NCBI RefSeq assembly: GCF_040549525.1
Contig: NZ_JBEPTM010000003.1
Span: 186,001 to 250,000 of the forward strand
Reading direction: 5' to 3'
DNA from: Lacisediminihabitans sp040549525
GTDB lineage: Bacteria > Actinomycetota > Actinomycetes > Actinomycetales > Microbacteriaceae
Length of the DNA stretch: 64,000 nt
Numbering within the stretch: position 1 is the first letter of the stretch; each line of letters begins with the position of its first letter. Positions 23,686 through 31,666 of the stretch are shown here, in pieces. Below the pieces are notes generated by a model. That model worked only from the letters and a program-made list of their open reading frames with translations. It was not told where the DNA came from and searched no databases. The position numbers and the translations under genes are program-made.

Positions 23686-24584
23686 GGGAGGCGGCGCTTC
23701 GATTCGATCGGCACGGGCGCGGGCAGGATGCGCTGGGCTTCCGCGGGCGAGGTTCCGGACGCTATCGCGGCGAGGCGGCGCAGGGCCGTCTCCGATTCCG
23801 AACCCGGGCGGGCGTGCAGGATGACCAGCGATCGCGTGTCGGATGCCCCGGGGGTGGCGATGGCAAGACGTTCCGTCTCGAGTTCGAGGGCGCCGACCTG
23901 CGGGTGGGTGATCCGGGTGATCGAGTCGACCTCCGCGGGCAGCTCCGCCGCTCCCCAGAGCGCGCGGAAATCAGCGCTGCGAACGGAGAGTTCGCCCACG
24001 AGTTGGGTGAGGGCCGGGTCGTCGATGTCCGGACCGATGAGCGTACGCAGCCGCGCGACGGTGGCCACGAGCATCCGGTCCCACTGGGGGTACAGCTCGC
24101 GAGAGTCCGGGTCGAGGAACACCGCGCGCATGAGGTTGGTGCCGAGGGCGAAGCGGGGGGAGAGGGCGCGGGCGAGGGGGTTCGCCGCGAGCACCTCGGT
24201 GAGCCTTCCCTCGATCCAGGCGACCTGGTGTGGCCAGGTGTCGATGACTCCGGCGAGTCCCTCTGGCGCTTCGTCCGGGGCGATCGGGAGCGCATCGTGC
24301 TCCACCGGTGCGGGCCGAGCGAGGTCGCGCAGGCTCGCGGCCGCGTCGTCGTCGAGCTTGAGCGCCCTGGTCAGGGCGTCGAGCACGTCGTCGGTCGGGT
24401 TCTGTTCGACACCCTGTTCCAGGCGGAGGTAGTCCTCGGGAGACAGCCCGGAGACGAGGGCCGCTTCTTCCCGGCGCAGGCCCTGGATGCGACGTCGGCC
24501 GGTGGCCGGCAACCCCACGTCTTCGGGGGTGAGTAGTTCGCGCCGGGCGCGCAAGAATTCGCCGAACTGGTTGCCTGGTTGCAT
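23682..24584 (-). CDS. XRE-family regulator with MmyB-like ligand-binding domain
   Basis: A 300-residue regulator. Residues 5-70 form an HTH_XRE/HTH_31 domain (FGEFLRARRELLTPEDVGLP and RRIQGLRREEAALVSGLSPE). Residues 100-280 match the MmyB-like PAS-related ligand-binding domain (TWPHQVAWIEGRLTEVLAAN and the downstream LMRAVFLDPDSRELYP). Such regulators bind fatty acids or other small ligands and typically control adjacent oxidoreductases or hydrolases. It is translationally coupled to the alpha/beta hydrolase gene, a likely functional partner. Confidence 0.9.
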   Translation of the reverse strand: MQPGNQFGEFLRARRELLTPEDVGLPATGRRRIQGLRREEAALVSGLSPEDYLRLEQGVEQNPTDDVLDALTRALKLDDDAAASLRDLARPAPVEHDALPIAPDEAPEGLAGVIDTWPHQVAWIEGRLTEVLAANPLARALSPRFALGTNLMRAVFLDPDSRELYPQWDRMLVATVARLRTLIGPDIDDPALTQLVGELSVRSADFRALWGAAELPAEVDSITRITHPQVGALELETERLAIATPGASDTRSLVILHARPGSESETALRRLAAIASGTSPAEAQRILPAPVPIESKRRLP

Positions 24585-24710
24585 GTGTCCACCCTACGCA
24601 GAAAGGGGCAGGGGGGTCACCAGCCGAATGAGTCTGGGCCCCACCAATCCGATCCTCGAAGGCGCTCCGAATAACCGGAATACGTCGTCGTAGCACCCGA
24701 ACCGCCTTCA

Positions 24711-24757
24711 CCCGACATCTTGACCCGACATCGTGACCCGACATCTCGACCCGACAC
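24711..24757 (+). repeat. 13-bp tandem repeat, 3.6 copies, before the DUF4397-sortase operon
   Basis: Three consecutive 13-bp units (CCCGACATCTTGA, CCCGACATCGTGA, CCCGACATCTCGA) and a partial fourth (CCCGACAC) end 24 bp before the start codon at 24781. The ribosome site GGAGGA follows at 24768-24773. Iterated sites at this distance could be a direct-repeat operator or an unstable repeat affecting translation; no homologous array was seen elsewhere in the window. Confidence 0.8.
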
Positions 24758-24780
24758 GCGGCGACGTGGAGGACTTACCC

Positions 24781-25617
24781 ATGCCACAGTCGAATACCCG
24801 GCCGAATCCGCGGCGCCTCGTCCCCGCGCTGGTCGCTTTCGCGATCATCGCACTCACCACCATCGCTGGGGCGAGTCCCGCGCTCGCGTCTCCGGCGCCG
24901 CAGACCGGATGGGTGCGGGTCGCGCACCTCTCGCCCGACACCCGGTCCGTGGATGTGCGCCTCACCCAGCTCGGACGGGATTCCGCCGTGGTGCGACTCG
25001 ACTCTGTCGCGTACGGCGCGATCTCCGCCTACCAGCCCCTCTCACCCGGCACGTACCTCGTCACCATGACGCGCGCCGGGTCGCGAGCCTCGAGCACTCC
25101 CGTCGCCCGCTCCTCCGTGACCGTTGTGGAGGGGCAGAGCACCACTGTCGCCGCCTACGGGCGAAACGCACGGCTGCAGCTCACGGCCTTCCCCGACGAA
25201 CTGGCCACGCCGGCACCGGGCATCGCCCGCATCCGTCTGCTCCAGGCCTCAGCGATGGTACCCACCGTCTCGGTCGTCACCTCCACGGGCACGACCATCG
25301 CAAGAAACGCTCGCGGCGGCACCGCGACGGGGTACATCGACGTGCCGGCGGGTACCTGGACCCTCCTGCTCCAGGCGAAGGCACGGGACTTCAGCACCAC
25401 GGTGTCCCTCGTCCCCGGTTCCGTCACCACCCTGGTCGTCCTCGACACCGCCCGGGGCGCTCTCACCGCCCGCCCGATCGTGGACAGTGCCGCAGCCGAG
25501 CAGATTCCTCTCGGTGCCGTGCAGACGGGCGGTGGATTCCTCGCTCGCCATGCCTCGTCGAGCAGCGCCACGACACGCCTCACTGCGGCGAACGTTGCGC
25601 CCGAGATGCTGCGATGA
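24781..25617 (+). CDS. Secreted DUF4397 domain-containing protein
   Basis: A 278-residue exported protein. Residues 1-38 form a Sec signal peptide with cleavage after ASPALAS. Two DUF4397 repeats follow: the first begins GWVRVAHLSPDTRSVDV (residues about 43-59), the second IARIRLLQASAMVPTV. Each has the PAGTW/SPGTY turn of the beta-sandwich. No LPXTG-like sorting motif or C-terminal membrane anchor is present. The ATG at 24781 has GGAGGA 7 bp upstream. Its stop overlaps the class F sortase start (ATGA), so they act together at the cell surface in an undefined way. Confidence 0.9.
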   Translation: MPQSNTRPNPRRLVPALVAFAIIALTTIAGASPALASPAPQTGWVRVAHLSPDTRSVDVRLTQLGRDSAVVRLDSVAYGAISAYQPLSPGTYLVTMTRAGSRASSTPVARSSVTVVEGQSTTVAAYGRNARLQLTAFPDELATPAPGIARIRLLQASAMVPTVSVVTSTGTTIARNARGGTATGYIDVPAGTWTLLLQAKARDFSTTVSLVPGSVTTLVVLDTARGALTARPIVDSAAAEQIPLGAVQTGGGFLARHASSSSATTRLTAANVAPEMLR

Positions 25618-26303
25618 GCGGCCGTCACGCTCGGGTCAGCCGTGCACCCTGGGTAGCGGGCATCCTCGCGGGCGGAACGGCCCTCGGCCTGTCGGCCGCC
25701 CTCGTCATCGCCGGGGTGCAGGGTGTCGGCCCGGTCGCCGCCGCCCACATCAGTGGTGCAGGAGAGCTCCAGCAGCCGGTCGCGGACTCGACCGGCTCCG
25801 GAGGGCCCCTCCAGGATCCCATCGCGACGACGGATGCTCCGCCCCGAGCCGGCATCGTGGCGACCCACCTCGACATTCCGGCGATCGGGGTGTCGACGGA
25901 CCTCGAGTCCCTCGCCGTCGACTCGAACGGCGTCCTTCATCCTCCGACCGATTTCGATCGTGCCGGCTGGTTCTCCGGGGGAGTGCTGCCCGGCCGCATC
26001 GGGCCGGCGGTGATCGCCGGCCACCTCGATTCTGTGGTCAGCCCCGCCGTGTTCGAGCACCTTCCCGAGCTGGTGCCCGGAGACGCCATCAGCGTTGGCC
26101 TCTCGGATGGCACCTCCGTGGGTTTCGTCGTCGCATCGAGTTCCCTCGTGCCGAAAGCGGCCTTCCCCACCGATGCCGTCTACGGCACCGTGCCGACCCC
26201 GCAACTTCGACTGATCACCTGCGACGGGCCATTTGATCGCTCGACGGGACACTATACGGAGAATCTCGTCGTATTCGCGACCCTCATGCAATCGAATCCG
26301 TAG
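25614..26303 (+). CDS. Class F sortase
   Basis: A 229-residue membrane-anchored transpeptidase with an N-terminal membrane helix (about 13-33). The catalytic residues are His137 in VIAGHLDS, Cys203 in LITCDG and Arg209 in FDRSTGHY, the usual His-Cys-Arg triad. Class F sortases are typical of actinobacteria, and their substrates are poorly known. The gene overlaps the DUF4397 gene by 4 bp. That neighbour lacks a recognisable sorting signal, so either the signal is atypical or the substrate is elsewhere. Confidence 0.93.
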   Translation: MSGRHARVSRAPWVAGILAGGTALGLSAALVIAGVQGVGPVAAAHISGAGELQQPVADSTGSGGPLQDPIATTDAPPRAGIVATHLDIPAIGVSTDLESLAVDSNGVLHPPTDFDRAGWFSGGVLPGRIGPAVIAGHLDSVVSPAVFEHLPELVPGDAISVGLSDGTSVGFVVASSSLVPKAAFPTDAVYGTVPTPQLRLITCDGPFDRSTGHYTENLVVFATLMQSNP

Positions 26304-26428
26304 CAAAAACTCTTCGGAATTGGCGCGCTGAAGTACTAGTGTGAGCCGCACAGGGCGTTCGACGACGAGCGATTCTGGCTACCAGGCTGTGCCGTTCTGT
26401 CTGCGGCCTTCACGCAAGGAGTGTGCGC

Positions 26429-28168
26429 ATGACCGCAACCGTTCCGTCCACGAACGATGTGGACAGCAAGGGCCTGAAGGGTGGCTCCCTCGGACTCATC
26501 TCGAGCATCGTGATGGGGGTGGCATCCACCGCTCCGGCCTACAGCCTCGCCGCGAGTCTCGGTTTCATCGTCGCGAGTGGTGGCGCGCTCCTCGCCGGGG
26601 TGAAGGCTCCCGGCATCGTGCTTCTCGCCTTCATCCCCATGTACCTCATCGCCGTCGCCTACCAGGAGCTCAACAAGGCCGAGCCCGACTGCGGCACGAC
26701 CTTCACCTGGGCGACGCGGGCCTTTGGCCCGATCACCGGCTGGATGGGCGGCTGGGGCATCATCGTCGCCGATGTCATCGTGATGGCGAATCTCGCTCAG
26801 ATCGCGGGCTCGTACACCTTCACGCTCCTCGGAGAATTCGGGGTCCCCGGCATGGCCGACCTGTCGAGCAGCACGCTCTGGTCGACAGTCGCTGGCCTGC
26901 TCTGGATCACCCTGATGACCTGGATCTGCTATCGCGGCATCGAAATCTCGGCGCGCCTGCAGTACTTCCTGCTCAGTATCGAGGTGATCATCCTCATCGC
27001 CTTCGCCATCTTCGCGCTCGTGCGCGTGTACTCCGGCAATGCCGAGACCTACTCGCTGGTGCCCAGCCTCGACTGGTTCAATCCCTTCACCCTCGACTTC
27101 ACCAAGGTGATCGCCCCTGCCATGCTCACCGCGATCTTCATCTACTGGGGATGGGACACCGCCGTCTCGGTCAACGAGGAGACCGCCGAACCGGCCAAGA
27201 CACCCGGTCGTGCCGCCATCATCAGCACCCTTCTGCTGCTCGTGACCTACGCCCTCGTCGCCGTCGCGGTCGTCGCCTTCGCCGGGGTGGGAACCAAGGG
27301 CGTCGGTCTCGGAAACCCGGACAACGCGAGCGACGTGTTCTCCGCTGTCGGTCCGGACCTGTTCGGCAACAGCCTCATCGGGCACATCCTGCTCCTGCTG
27401 CTCGCCGCGTCGATCCTCACCTCGGCGTCAGCCTCCACGCAGACCACGATCCTGCCGACGGCACGCACCGCGCTCTCCATGGCCGTCTACCGTGCGATCC
27501 CGTCGAAGTTCGCGCGCATCCACCCGAAGTACCTCACGCCCACCTGGTCAACGATCGGTATGGGGATCATTTCGGCGGCGTTCTACCTGGTGTTCACTCT
27601 GATCGGTGCAGACACACTGCTGCAGGCCCTGGTCGGATCCATCGGACTGATGATCGCGTTCTACTACGGCCTCACCGGCTTTGCCTGCGTCTGGTTCTAT
27701 CGCAAGACGCTCACCTCGTCGTTCCGCCACTTCATCATGCGGGGGCTCTTCCCCTTCGTCGGTGGGGCGATGCTGCTCCTCGTGTTCGTCTACGGTCTGC
27801 AGCAGTTCGCCCTTCCCGACTGGATTCAGGACGCGAAGGGCAACAACGTCACGATCTTCGGCATCGGTGCGACGGCGGTCGTCGGAGTCATCGGACTGCT
27901 GCTCGGTGCCGTGCTGATGTTCCTCTGGTTCCTGCGTCAGCCCGAATTCTTCCAGGGCAAGACGCTTCCACGCCGCTCCGACGACCTGGTGCTCGCACCC
28001 GGTGAGGGTCGCATCCCCACCTTTGGCCTGCCGGACTCCGGGCGCATGGCCGAGGTCATCGCGCCGGACCGCTCTAACCTGCCGCCCGGTCAGAAGGTCA
28101 TGGACGCGACGACCGGGGATCCGGTGACCAGCTCGATCCCGGTGCCCCCGGACGACGATCCTCAGTAG
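26429..28168 (+). CDS. APC superfamily amino acid permease
   Basis: A 579-residue permease with about twelve to fourteen membrane helices. Helix 1 has IVMGVASTAPAYSLAASLG, with the unwound backbone motif of APC carriers. The FTWATRAFGPITGWMGGWG stretch after helix 2 is also typical of actinobacterial amino acid/polyamine permeases. The last 70 residues are a soluble Pro-rich tail. The ATG at 26429 is used because AAGGAG lies 7 bp upstream. A 125-bp gap separates it from the sortase operon. Substrate unknown, likely an amino acid. Confidence 0.9.
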   Translation: MTATVPSTNDVDSKGLKGGSLGLISSIVMGVASTAPAYSLAASLGFIVASGGALLAGVKAPGIVLLAFIPMYLIAVAYQELNKAEPDCGTTFTWATRAFGPITGWMGGWGIIVADVIVMANLAQIAGSYTFTLLGEFGVPGMADLSSSTLWSTVAGLLWITLMTWICYRGIEISARLQYFLLSIEVIILIAFAIFALVRVYSGNAETYSLVPSLDWFNPFTLDFTKVIAPAMLTAIFIYWGWDTAVSVNEETAEPAKTPGRAAIISTLLLLVTYALVAVAVVAFAGVGTKGVGLGNPDNASDVFSAVGPDLFGNSLIGHILLLLLAASILTSASASTQTTILPTARTALSMAVYRAIPSKFARIHPKYLTPTWSTIGMGIISAAFYLVFTLIGADTLLQALVGSIGLMIAFYYGLTGFACVWFYRKTLTSSFRHFIMRGLFPFVGGAMLLLVFVYGLQQFALPDWIQDAKGNNVTIFGIGATAVVGVIGLLLGAVLMFLWFLRQPEFFQGKTLPRRSDDLVLAPGEGRIPTFGLPDSGRMAEVIAPDRSNLPPGQKVMDATTGDPVTSSIPVPPDDDPQ

Positions 28169-28188
28169 GCGTCGCGTAGGGTGGCGAG

Positions 28189-28554
28189 GTGAAAATCATC
28201 CCGCTGCTCGCCTTCCTCCTCGATGTCGTGCTCGTCGGCGCGTTCGTGCTGATCGGCCGCGCGAGTCATAATGAGGGCCCCCTCGGCACGCTGGTGACGC
28301 TCTGGCCGTTCCTCGCGGGGCTGGTGATCGGATGGATCGGCGCCCGCGCCTGGCGGACGCCGCTGGCCCTCCGGTGGTCCGGGCTCACGATCTGGGCGGC
28401 GACGGTGATCGTCGGTATGCTCCTGCGCGCGGTGTCCGGACAGGGTGTGCAGATCGGATTCGTGATCGTCACGACCGTGGTGCTGGCGATATTCCTGCTC
28501 GGCTGGCGCGCCATCGGCCAGCTTCTTCTGCGCCTTCGCGCTCGCCGCAGCTGA
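28189..28554 (+). CDS. DUF3054 domain-containing membrane protein
   Basis: A 121-residue protein with four membrane helices and the DUF3054 pattern: LAFLLDVVLVGAFVLIGR in helix 1, WPFLAGLVIGWIG in helix 2, then GLTIWAATVIVGMLLR and VIVTTVVLAIFLLGWRA. Function is not known for the family. The GTG start lies 21 bp after the permease stop, with AGGGTGG upstream, so it is probably in the same transcription unit. Confidence 0.88.
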   Translation: MKIIPLLAFLLDVVLVGAFVLIGRASHNEGPLGTLVTLWPFLAGLVIGWIGARAWRTPLALRWSGLTIWAATVIVGMLLRAVSGQGVQIGFVIVTTVVLAIFLLGWRAIGQLLLRLRARRS

Positions 28555-28566
28555 ACCGGAGCTCCG

Positions 28567-29115
28567 TCACGGTCGCCCCACCTGGATGATCGTGAGCGGG
28601 ACGCCGGTCGCATCCTCGAGGTGGGCCATCCGGCCGAAGGGCGAATCGGTGACCGGGTCGAGCTGGGTGCCGCCCAGTCCGGTGACGACGGATGCCGCGG
28701 CATCCGCATCCTCGACGCCGAAGTAGGGCATCCAATGGGCCGTCTGCCTCGCAGCCAGGTAGCCGGTGGCGTCCAAGATGCCGGCGAGACCGACCATCGT
28801 TCCCCGCCCGGGCACCGCGTGGTTGAAGACCACCTGACCGCCATGCTCGACGATCGCAGCGCCCGTTGCGTCGGCATCCGCCGTCTTGAGGGAGACGGTC
28901 CACAGGTCGGGTGTGCCGGACTGGTTGGCGACCATGCCGGCGACCCGGTGGCCGTTCTTCGAAAAGGGGACGTAGTCGTTGAACTCGGCACCGGCGGTTT
29001 CCTGGGTCCAGCCGAGCAGGCCACAGTAGAACTCGATCGACCGCGCGGTGTCAGAGCTCTCGACGTCCACCTCGACAGTGCGCGTGCGACGCCCCGGAAG
29101 ACGGCGTATTCTCAA
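28567..29115 (-). CDS. VOC-family protein, apparently one and a half domains
   Basis: A protein of up to 182 residues (the TTG at 29115 is a doubtful start; the domain begins near GTG 29070). The first vicinal-oxygen-chelate module is intact, with SIEFYCGLLGW, GHRVAGMV and LWTVSLKTADADA. The second begins abruptly at HWMPYFGVEDADAA and ends with FGRMAHLEDATGVPLTII. Its own N-terminal half (the xxFY.xLFGW part) is missing, where two-domain homologues have about 260 residues. An internal deletion in this lineage is the simplest explanation. Metal-site completeness is therefore uncertain. Confidence 0.75.
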   Translation of the reverse strand: MRIRRLPGRRTRTVEVDVESSDTARSIEFYCGLLGWTQETAGAEFNDYVPFSKNGHRVAGMVANQSGTPDLWTVSLKTADADATGAAIVEHGGQVVFNHAVPGRGTMVGLAGILDATGYLAARQTAHWMPYFGVEDADAAASVVTGLGGTQLDPVTDSPFGRMAHLEDATGVPLTIIQVGRP

Positions 29116-29160
29116 GGCACACGGGGAGCCAATCGGGCTCCCGATCCGAGGGAGCTCACC

Positions 29161-29271
29161 ATGGCCGACAAGTCACCGAAAAAGTCAACCTCGAAGACGG
29201 CGGCGTCGAAGTCACTCAAAGAGAAGCGCGCCGACAAGAAGACCAAGGCAGCGAACAAGCCCAACGGCTGA
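29161..29271 (+). CDS. 36-residue lysine-rich protein
   Basis: A short, highly basic protein (about a third lysine). It begins MADKSPKKSTSK and continues KSLKEKRADKKTKA. A strong GAGGGAG ribosome site lies 6 bp before the ATG and a clear terminator hairpin follows 10 bp after the stop. Similar tiny Lys-rich proteins occur across Microbacteriaceae; I know no function. It could bind nucleic acid. The translation signals and terminator argue that it is a real gene. Confidence 0.7.
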   Translation: MADKSPKKSTSKTAASKSLKEKRADKKTKAANKPNG

Positions 29272-29281
29272 GTTCGACCGG

Positions 29282-29321
29282 AGGCCCGGGGCATCGCTCG
29301 AAACGAGCGTGTCCCGGGCCT
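29282..29321 (+). terminator. Hairpin terminator after the Lys-rich small gene
   Basis: AGGCCCGGG pairs with CCCGGGCCT, and an inner CGCTCG-AAA-CGAGCG stem extends the hairpin. Only TT follows the stem, so the poly-U tail is weak. The position right after the stop codon and the long stem support termination on the plus strand. Confidence 0.75.
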
Positions 29322-29447
29322 TCGTCGTCCTCGGGGCTCCCCTCGCTCATCGCGATTGTTCCGCTGTGTCGGCTGTGGGCCGCCGCGATCCGGATCAATC
29401 CCGACGGAGGGGAACAATCAGGGAGCGGGGCGCGGGCGGGGGAAGGG

Positions 29448-29942
29448 TCAGACCGTCTTCATGATGTCGGCGGTGAAGTTCTGCACCCGTGAGAGCAGGC
29501 CCTCGGCGCGTTTGGCGACGACCTCGGCGGGATCCGGTTGCATCGGCGATGCGGGCGGCATGATGCGGATGATGAGCGAGCAGGCAAGGTCTGCGCAGAT
29601 GTAGGTTCCCACCGTGTTGCCGTCGCGGCCGGACTGGCCCGCTCGCGCGGCGGAGAACAGCGCGACCTGGTCGGACGGCTGGGGCGTGCGGCAGAGCGAA
29701 CACATCGCCGAAATACCCGGTCGCATGCTCGCGCCGGAGGCCCGGAGCACGATGCCGACCGGCCGATCGTCGACCCAGTGCACGAGGTAGCCGCGCAGCG
29801 GCGCACCGTGATCCCGCCAGCCGAGATACTCCCGCTCCCCCCAGAGCACTTCGTGCAGGCCCGGGAGGGGCATCCGCTCGATCTCGCCCTTGGAGGCGTT
29901 GACGATGCTGCGACGGATGTCGGTTTCGTTGAGCGGTTTCAT
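29448..29942 (-). CDS. FBP domain-containing protein (EF-G-binding/FusB-like)
   Basis: A 164-residue protein from the ATG at 29942, with GGAGGAGG just upstream. It has the helical N-terminal part of the FusB/fibronectin-binding-like family, beginning MKPLNETDIRRSIVNASKGE. A treble-clef zinc finger is formed by the cysteines in CSLCRTPQ and in YICADLACSLIIR. FusB-type proteins bind elongation factor G and release stalled ribosomes, giving fusidic acid tolerance in firmicutes. Actinobacterial copies are common and have not been characterised. Confidence 0.88.
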   Translation of the reverse strand: MKPLNETDIRRSIVNASKGEIERMPLPGLHEVLWGEREYLGWRDHGAPLRGYLVHWVDDRPVGIVLRASGASMRPGISAMCSLCRTPQPSDQVALFSAARAGQSGRDGNTVGTYICADLACSLIIRIMPPASPMQPDPAEVVAKRAEGLLSRVQNFTADIMKTV

Positions 29943-30299
29943 GGCCTCCTCCGGGCAGCGGCTCCGCAGCGGTGCCGATGGTTGTTTCCAGCGTAATCCG
30001 CCCCCAGCCGCATTCGGTTCGCGCCTACCGGAGCGTGACGCAGGTCGTTCACGATGAAGCCATGTTCGCCCCGGCTGCGCTGACTGTCCCCGCCGCTTCG
30101 GCTCGGCCGGAATCGCGGGCAGCACTCCTGACCGCACCCTTCTCCTGCTGGAGGCGAGTGACTGCTGTCGGAGTCGCCCGGATCGACACCCGCCAGATCC
30201 TGAGGTGCGGTCGGATGCTCACGGTCGCACCGTCCGCCCTGGCCGTCGACGGCTGATCACCGGTACGAGCACACGGGCATACGGGCACACGGGCACACC
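29943..30299. other. 357-bp intergenic region upstream of ltrA
   Basis: This gap separates the divergent FBP and LtrA genes and must hold both promoters. The only structure seen is a short direct repeat (ACGGGCAT, ACGGGCAC, ACGGGCAC) at 30273-30296, ending 3 bp before the GTG of ltrA and covering the place of its ribosome site. A plus-strand open frame at 30061-30256 lacks a convincing ribosome site or recognisable product. No -10/-35 pair could be assigned with confidence. Confidence 0.5.
30273..30296 (+). repeat. 8-bp direct repeat, three copies, at the ltrA start
   Basis: ACGGGCAT followed by two copies of ACGGGCAC, immediately before the LtrA start codon. It occupies the ribosome-binding region, where no GGAGG is present, so the start may lie further downstream or translation may be weak. 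Confidence 0.6.
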
Positions 30300-31484
30300 G
30301 TGCAGGCACCAGGGTCGAACCAGCGGGGGGCCTGGCAGCGTGCGGTCCTTCGTGACGACGCGGATGCGCATCGGCCGGTCGGCTGGGTCGAACTCTTCAT
30401 CGACCTCGTCTTCGTGGTCATCATCTCTGTGCTCGCCCACGGCCTCGAGGACAGCGCGCACTCCGAGCCTCTGCTGCGGTTCGTCCTGCAGTTCGTTGCC
30501 GTCTTCTGGGTCTGGAACGGGTTCACGTACTACACGGAGAGGTTCGAGTCCCACGGCCTCGAGAATCGACTGTTCACCTTTCTCGGCATCCTGACCGTCG
30601 CGGGCCTCGCCGTCTGGGGAGAGGACGGGCTCGGTCACAACTACCTGGGCTTCGCGGCATCCTTCCTGCTCGCACGCGGCCTCAACATGGTGATGTGGCT
30701 GCGCGCGGGGCGGCACGAGCCGCGATTCCGCCGGGCGGCCGCCGGATTCACGGCGGGATATGGCGCGTCGTTCGCCCTGATCGGGGTGAGTCTCGCGGTG
30801 GACGAGGCCTGGCGCCTGGCGCTGTGGGGCTTCGCGGTGCTCGTCGACATCGCCGCACCCGCCGTCACCGCGCGATTCCAGTTCGGACTTCCGGGCATCA
30901 GCCGGGACAAGTTCCCCGAGCGGTTTGGTCTGCTCACCCTCATCGTGCTCGGCGAGGTGGTGGCGAGCGTGATCCAGGGTGTCGCAACCGCGAACGAGGC
31001 GACGGATGTCTCGGTGCCGACCATCGCCGACGCGATTCTCGGATTGGCCATCGGCTTCGGGCTCTGGTGGGTCTACTTCGACTTCGTGGCGAGGCGTCCC
31101 ACCAAACCGGACTTCGTGATCGCGTTGGTGTGGGTGTACCTGCACATTGCGATGCTCATCGGCATGGTGATTGTGGGAGTCAGCATCAGCGAGGCCCTGC
31201 TCTCGCGGGAGGAGGGCGCGTCCGGCACGATTCTCCCGGCCATCGGCATCACTCTCGTCGCGATCGCATTACTCGAACTCACCCTGGATCGCGCTGCGGA
31301 TGAGCCGACCGGAGCGCGCCTGAGCCCCCTGCTGAAGGCGGGGATCGGCGTCGCGCTGATGCTGCTCGCGTCCGTCGCCACACCGTACTCGGCGACGACG
31401 GTGCTCTCGGTCGGGGTTGCCGCCCTGGCGATACCGGCTGCCTACGGTGCGCGTGTCTACTACCGTCACCCCGCCAGGGGATAG
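30300..31484 (+). CDS. ltrA: Low temperature requirement protein A (LtrA) family
   Basis: A 394-residue membrane protein with about twelve helices. It has the LtrA start VGWVELFIDLVFVVIISVLA, a conserved PERFGLLTLIVLGEVVASV (helix 6-7), and GFGLWWVYFDF. LtrA was named for a Listeria locus needed for growth in the cold; its biochemical role is unsolved. The GTG at 30300 has no clear ribosome site and is preceded by a short direct repeat, so the true start could be slightly internal. It is convergent with a 37-residue membrane peptide gene. Confidence 0.9.
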   Translation: MQAPGSNQRGAWQRAVLRDDADAHRPVGWVELFIDLVFVVIISVLAHGLEDSAHSEPLLRFVLQFVAVFWVWNGFTYYTERFESHGLENRLFTFLGILTVAGLAVWGEDGLGHNYLGFAASFLLARGLNMVMWLRAGRHEPRFRRAAAGFTAGYGASFALIGVSLAVDEAWRLALWGFAVLVDIAAPAVTARFQFGLPGISRDKFPERFGLLTLIVLGEVVASVIQGVATANEATDVSVPTIADAILGLAIGFGLWWVYFDFVARRPTKPDFVIALVWVYLHIAMLIGMVIVGVSISEALLSREEGASGTILPAIGITLVAIALLELTLDRAADEPTGARLSPLLKAGIGVALMLLASVATPYSATTVLSVGVAALAIPAAYGARVYYRHPARG

Positions 31485-31488
31485 CGGA

Positions 31489-31602
31489 TCAGTCGCGCGA
31501 AGAGGACTTGGACATCGCGATCAGTGCGATGAGAAAGCCGGCGCCGCCGAAGAAGGTGATCGCGCCGAGGATCGTGTACAGGATCGCGGTTGTCTGGGCC
31601 AT
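31489..31602 (-). CDS. 37-residue single-pass membrane peptide
   Basis: A tiny protein: MAQTT, then one hydrophobic helix (about residues 6-30, with GAITFFGGAGF), then a charged tail KSSSRD. A clean AGGAG lies about 6 bp before the ATG at 31602. It stops 4 bp after the ltrA stop on the other strand and is downstream of no other minus-strand gene within 64 bp. Size and layout are typical of membrane microproteins that modulate a larger partner, but no partner is evident. Confidence 0.65.
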   Translation of the reverse strand: MAQTTAILYTILGAITFFGGAGFLIALIAMSKSSSRD

Positions 31603-31666
31603 GGAAACTCCTCGTTCTGCGGGTCTGGACACCGCAGAGTCCACCGTATCGCCTGCTGCCGGGTGG

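Noticed and set aside
24711..24757. CRISPR array
   Set aside because: The units are contiguous 13-bp repeats without spacers, so this is a simple tandem repeat.
26336..27385. Long minus-strand frame opposite the APC permease, rich in Asp, Glu and His
   Set aside because: It is the antisense of a well-recognised permease gene; its composition is the usual artefact of high-GC antisense reading and it matches no family.
30061..30256. Plus-strand open frame of 65 residues before ltrA
   Set aside because: No ribosome site, atypical composition with several cysteines and arginines, and no recognisable relative.
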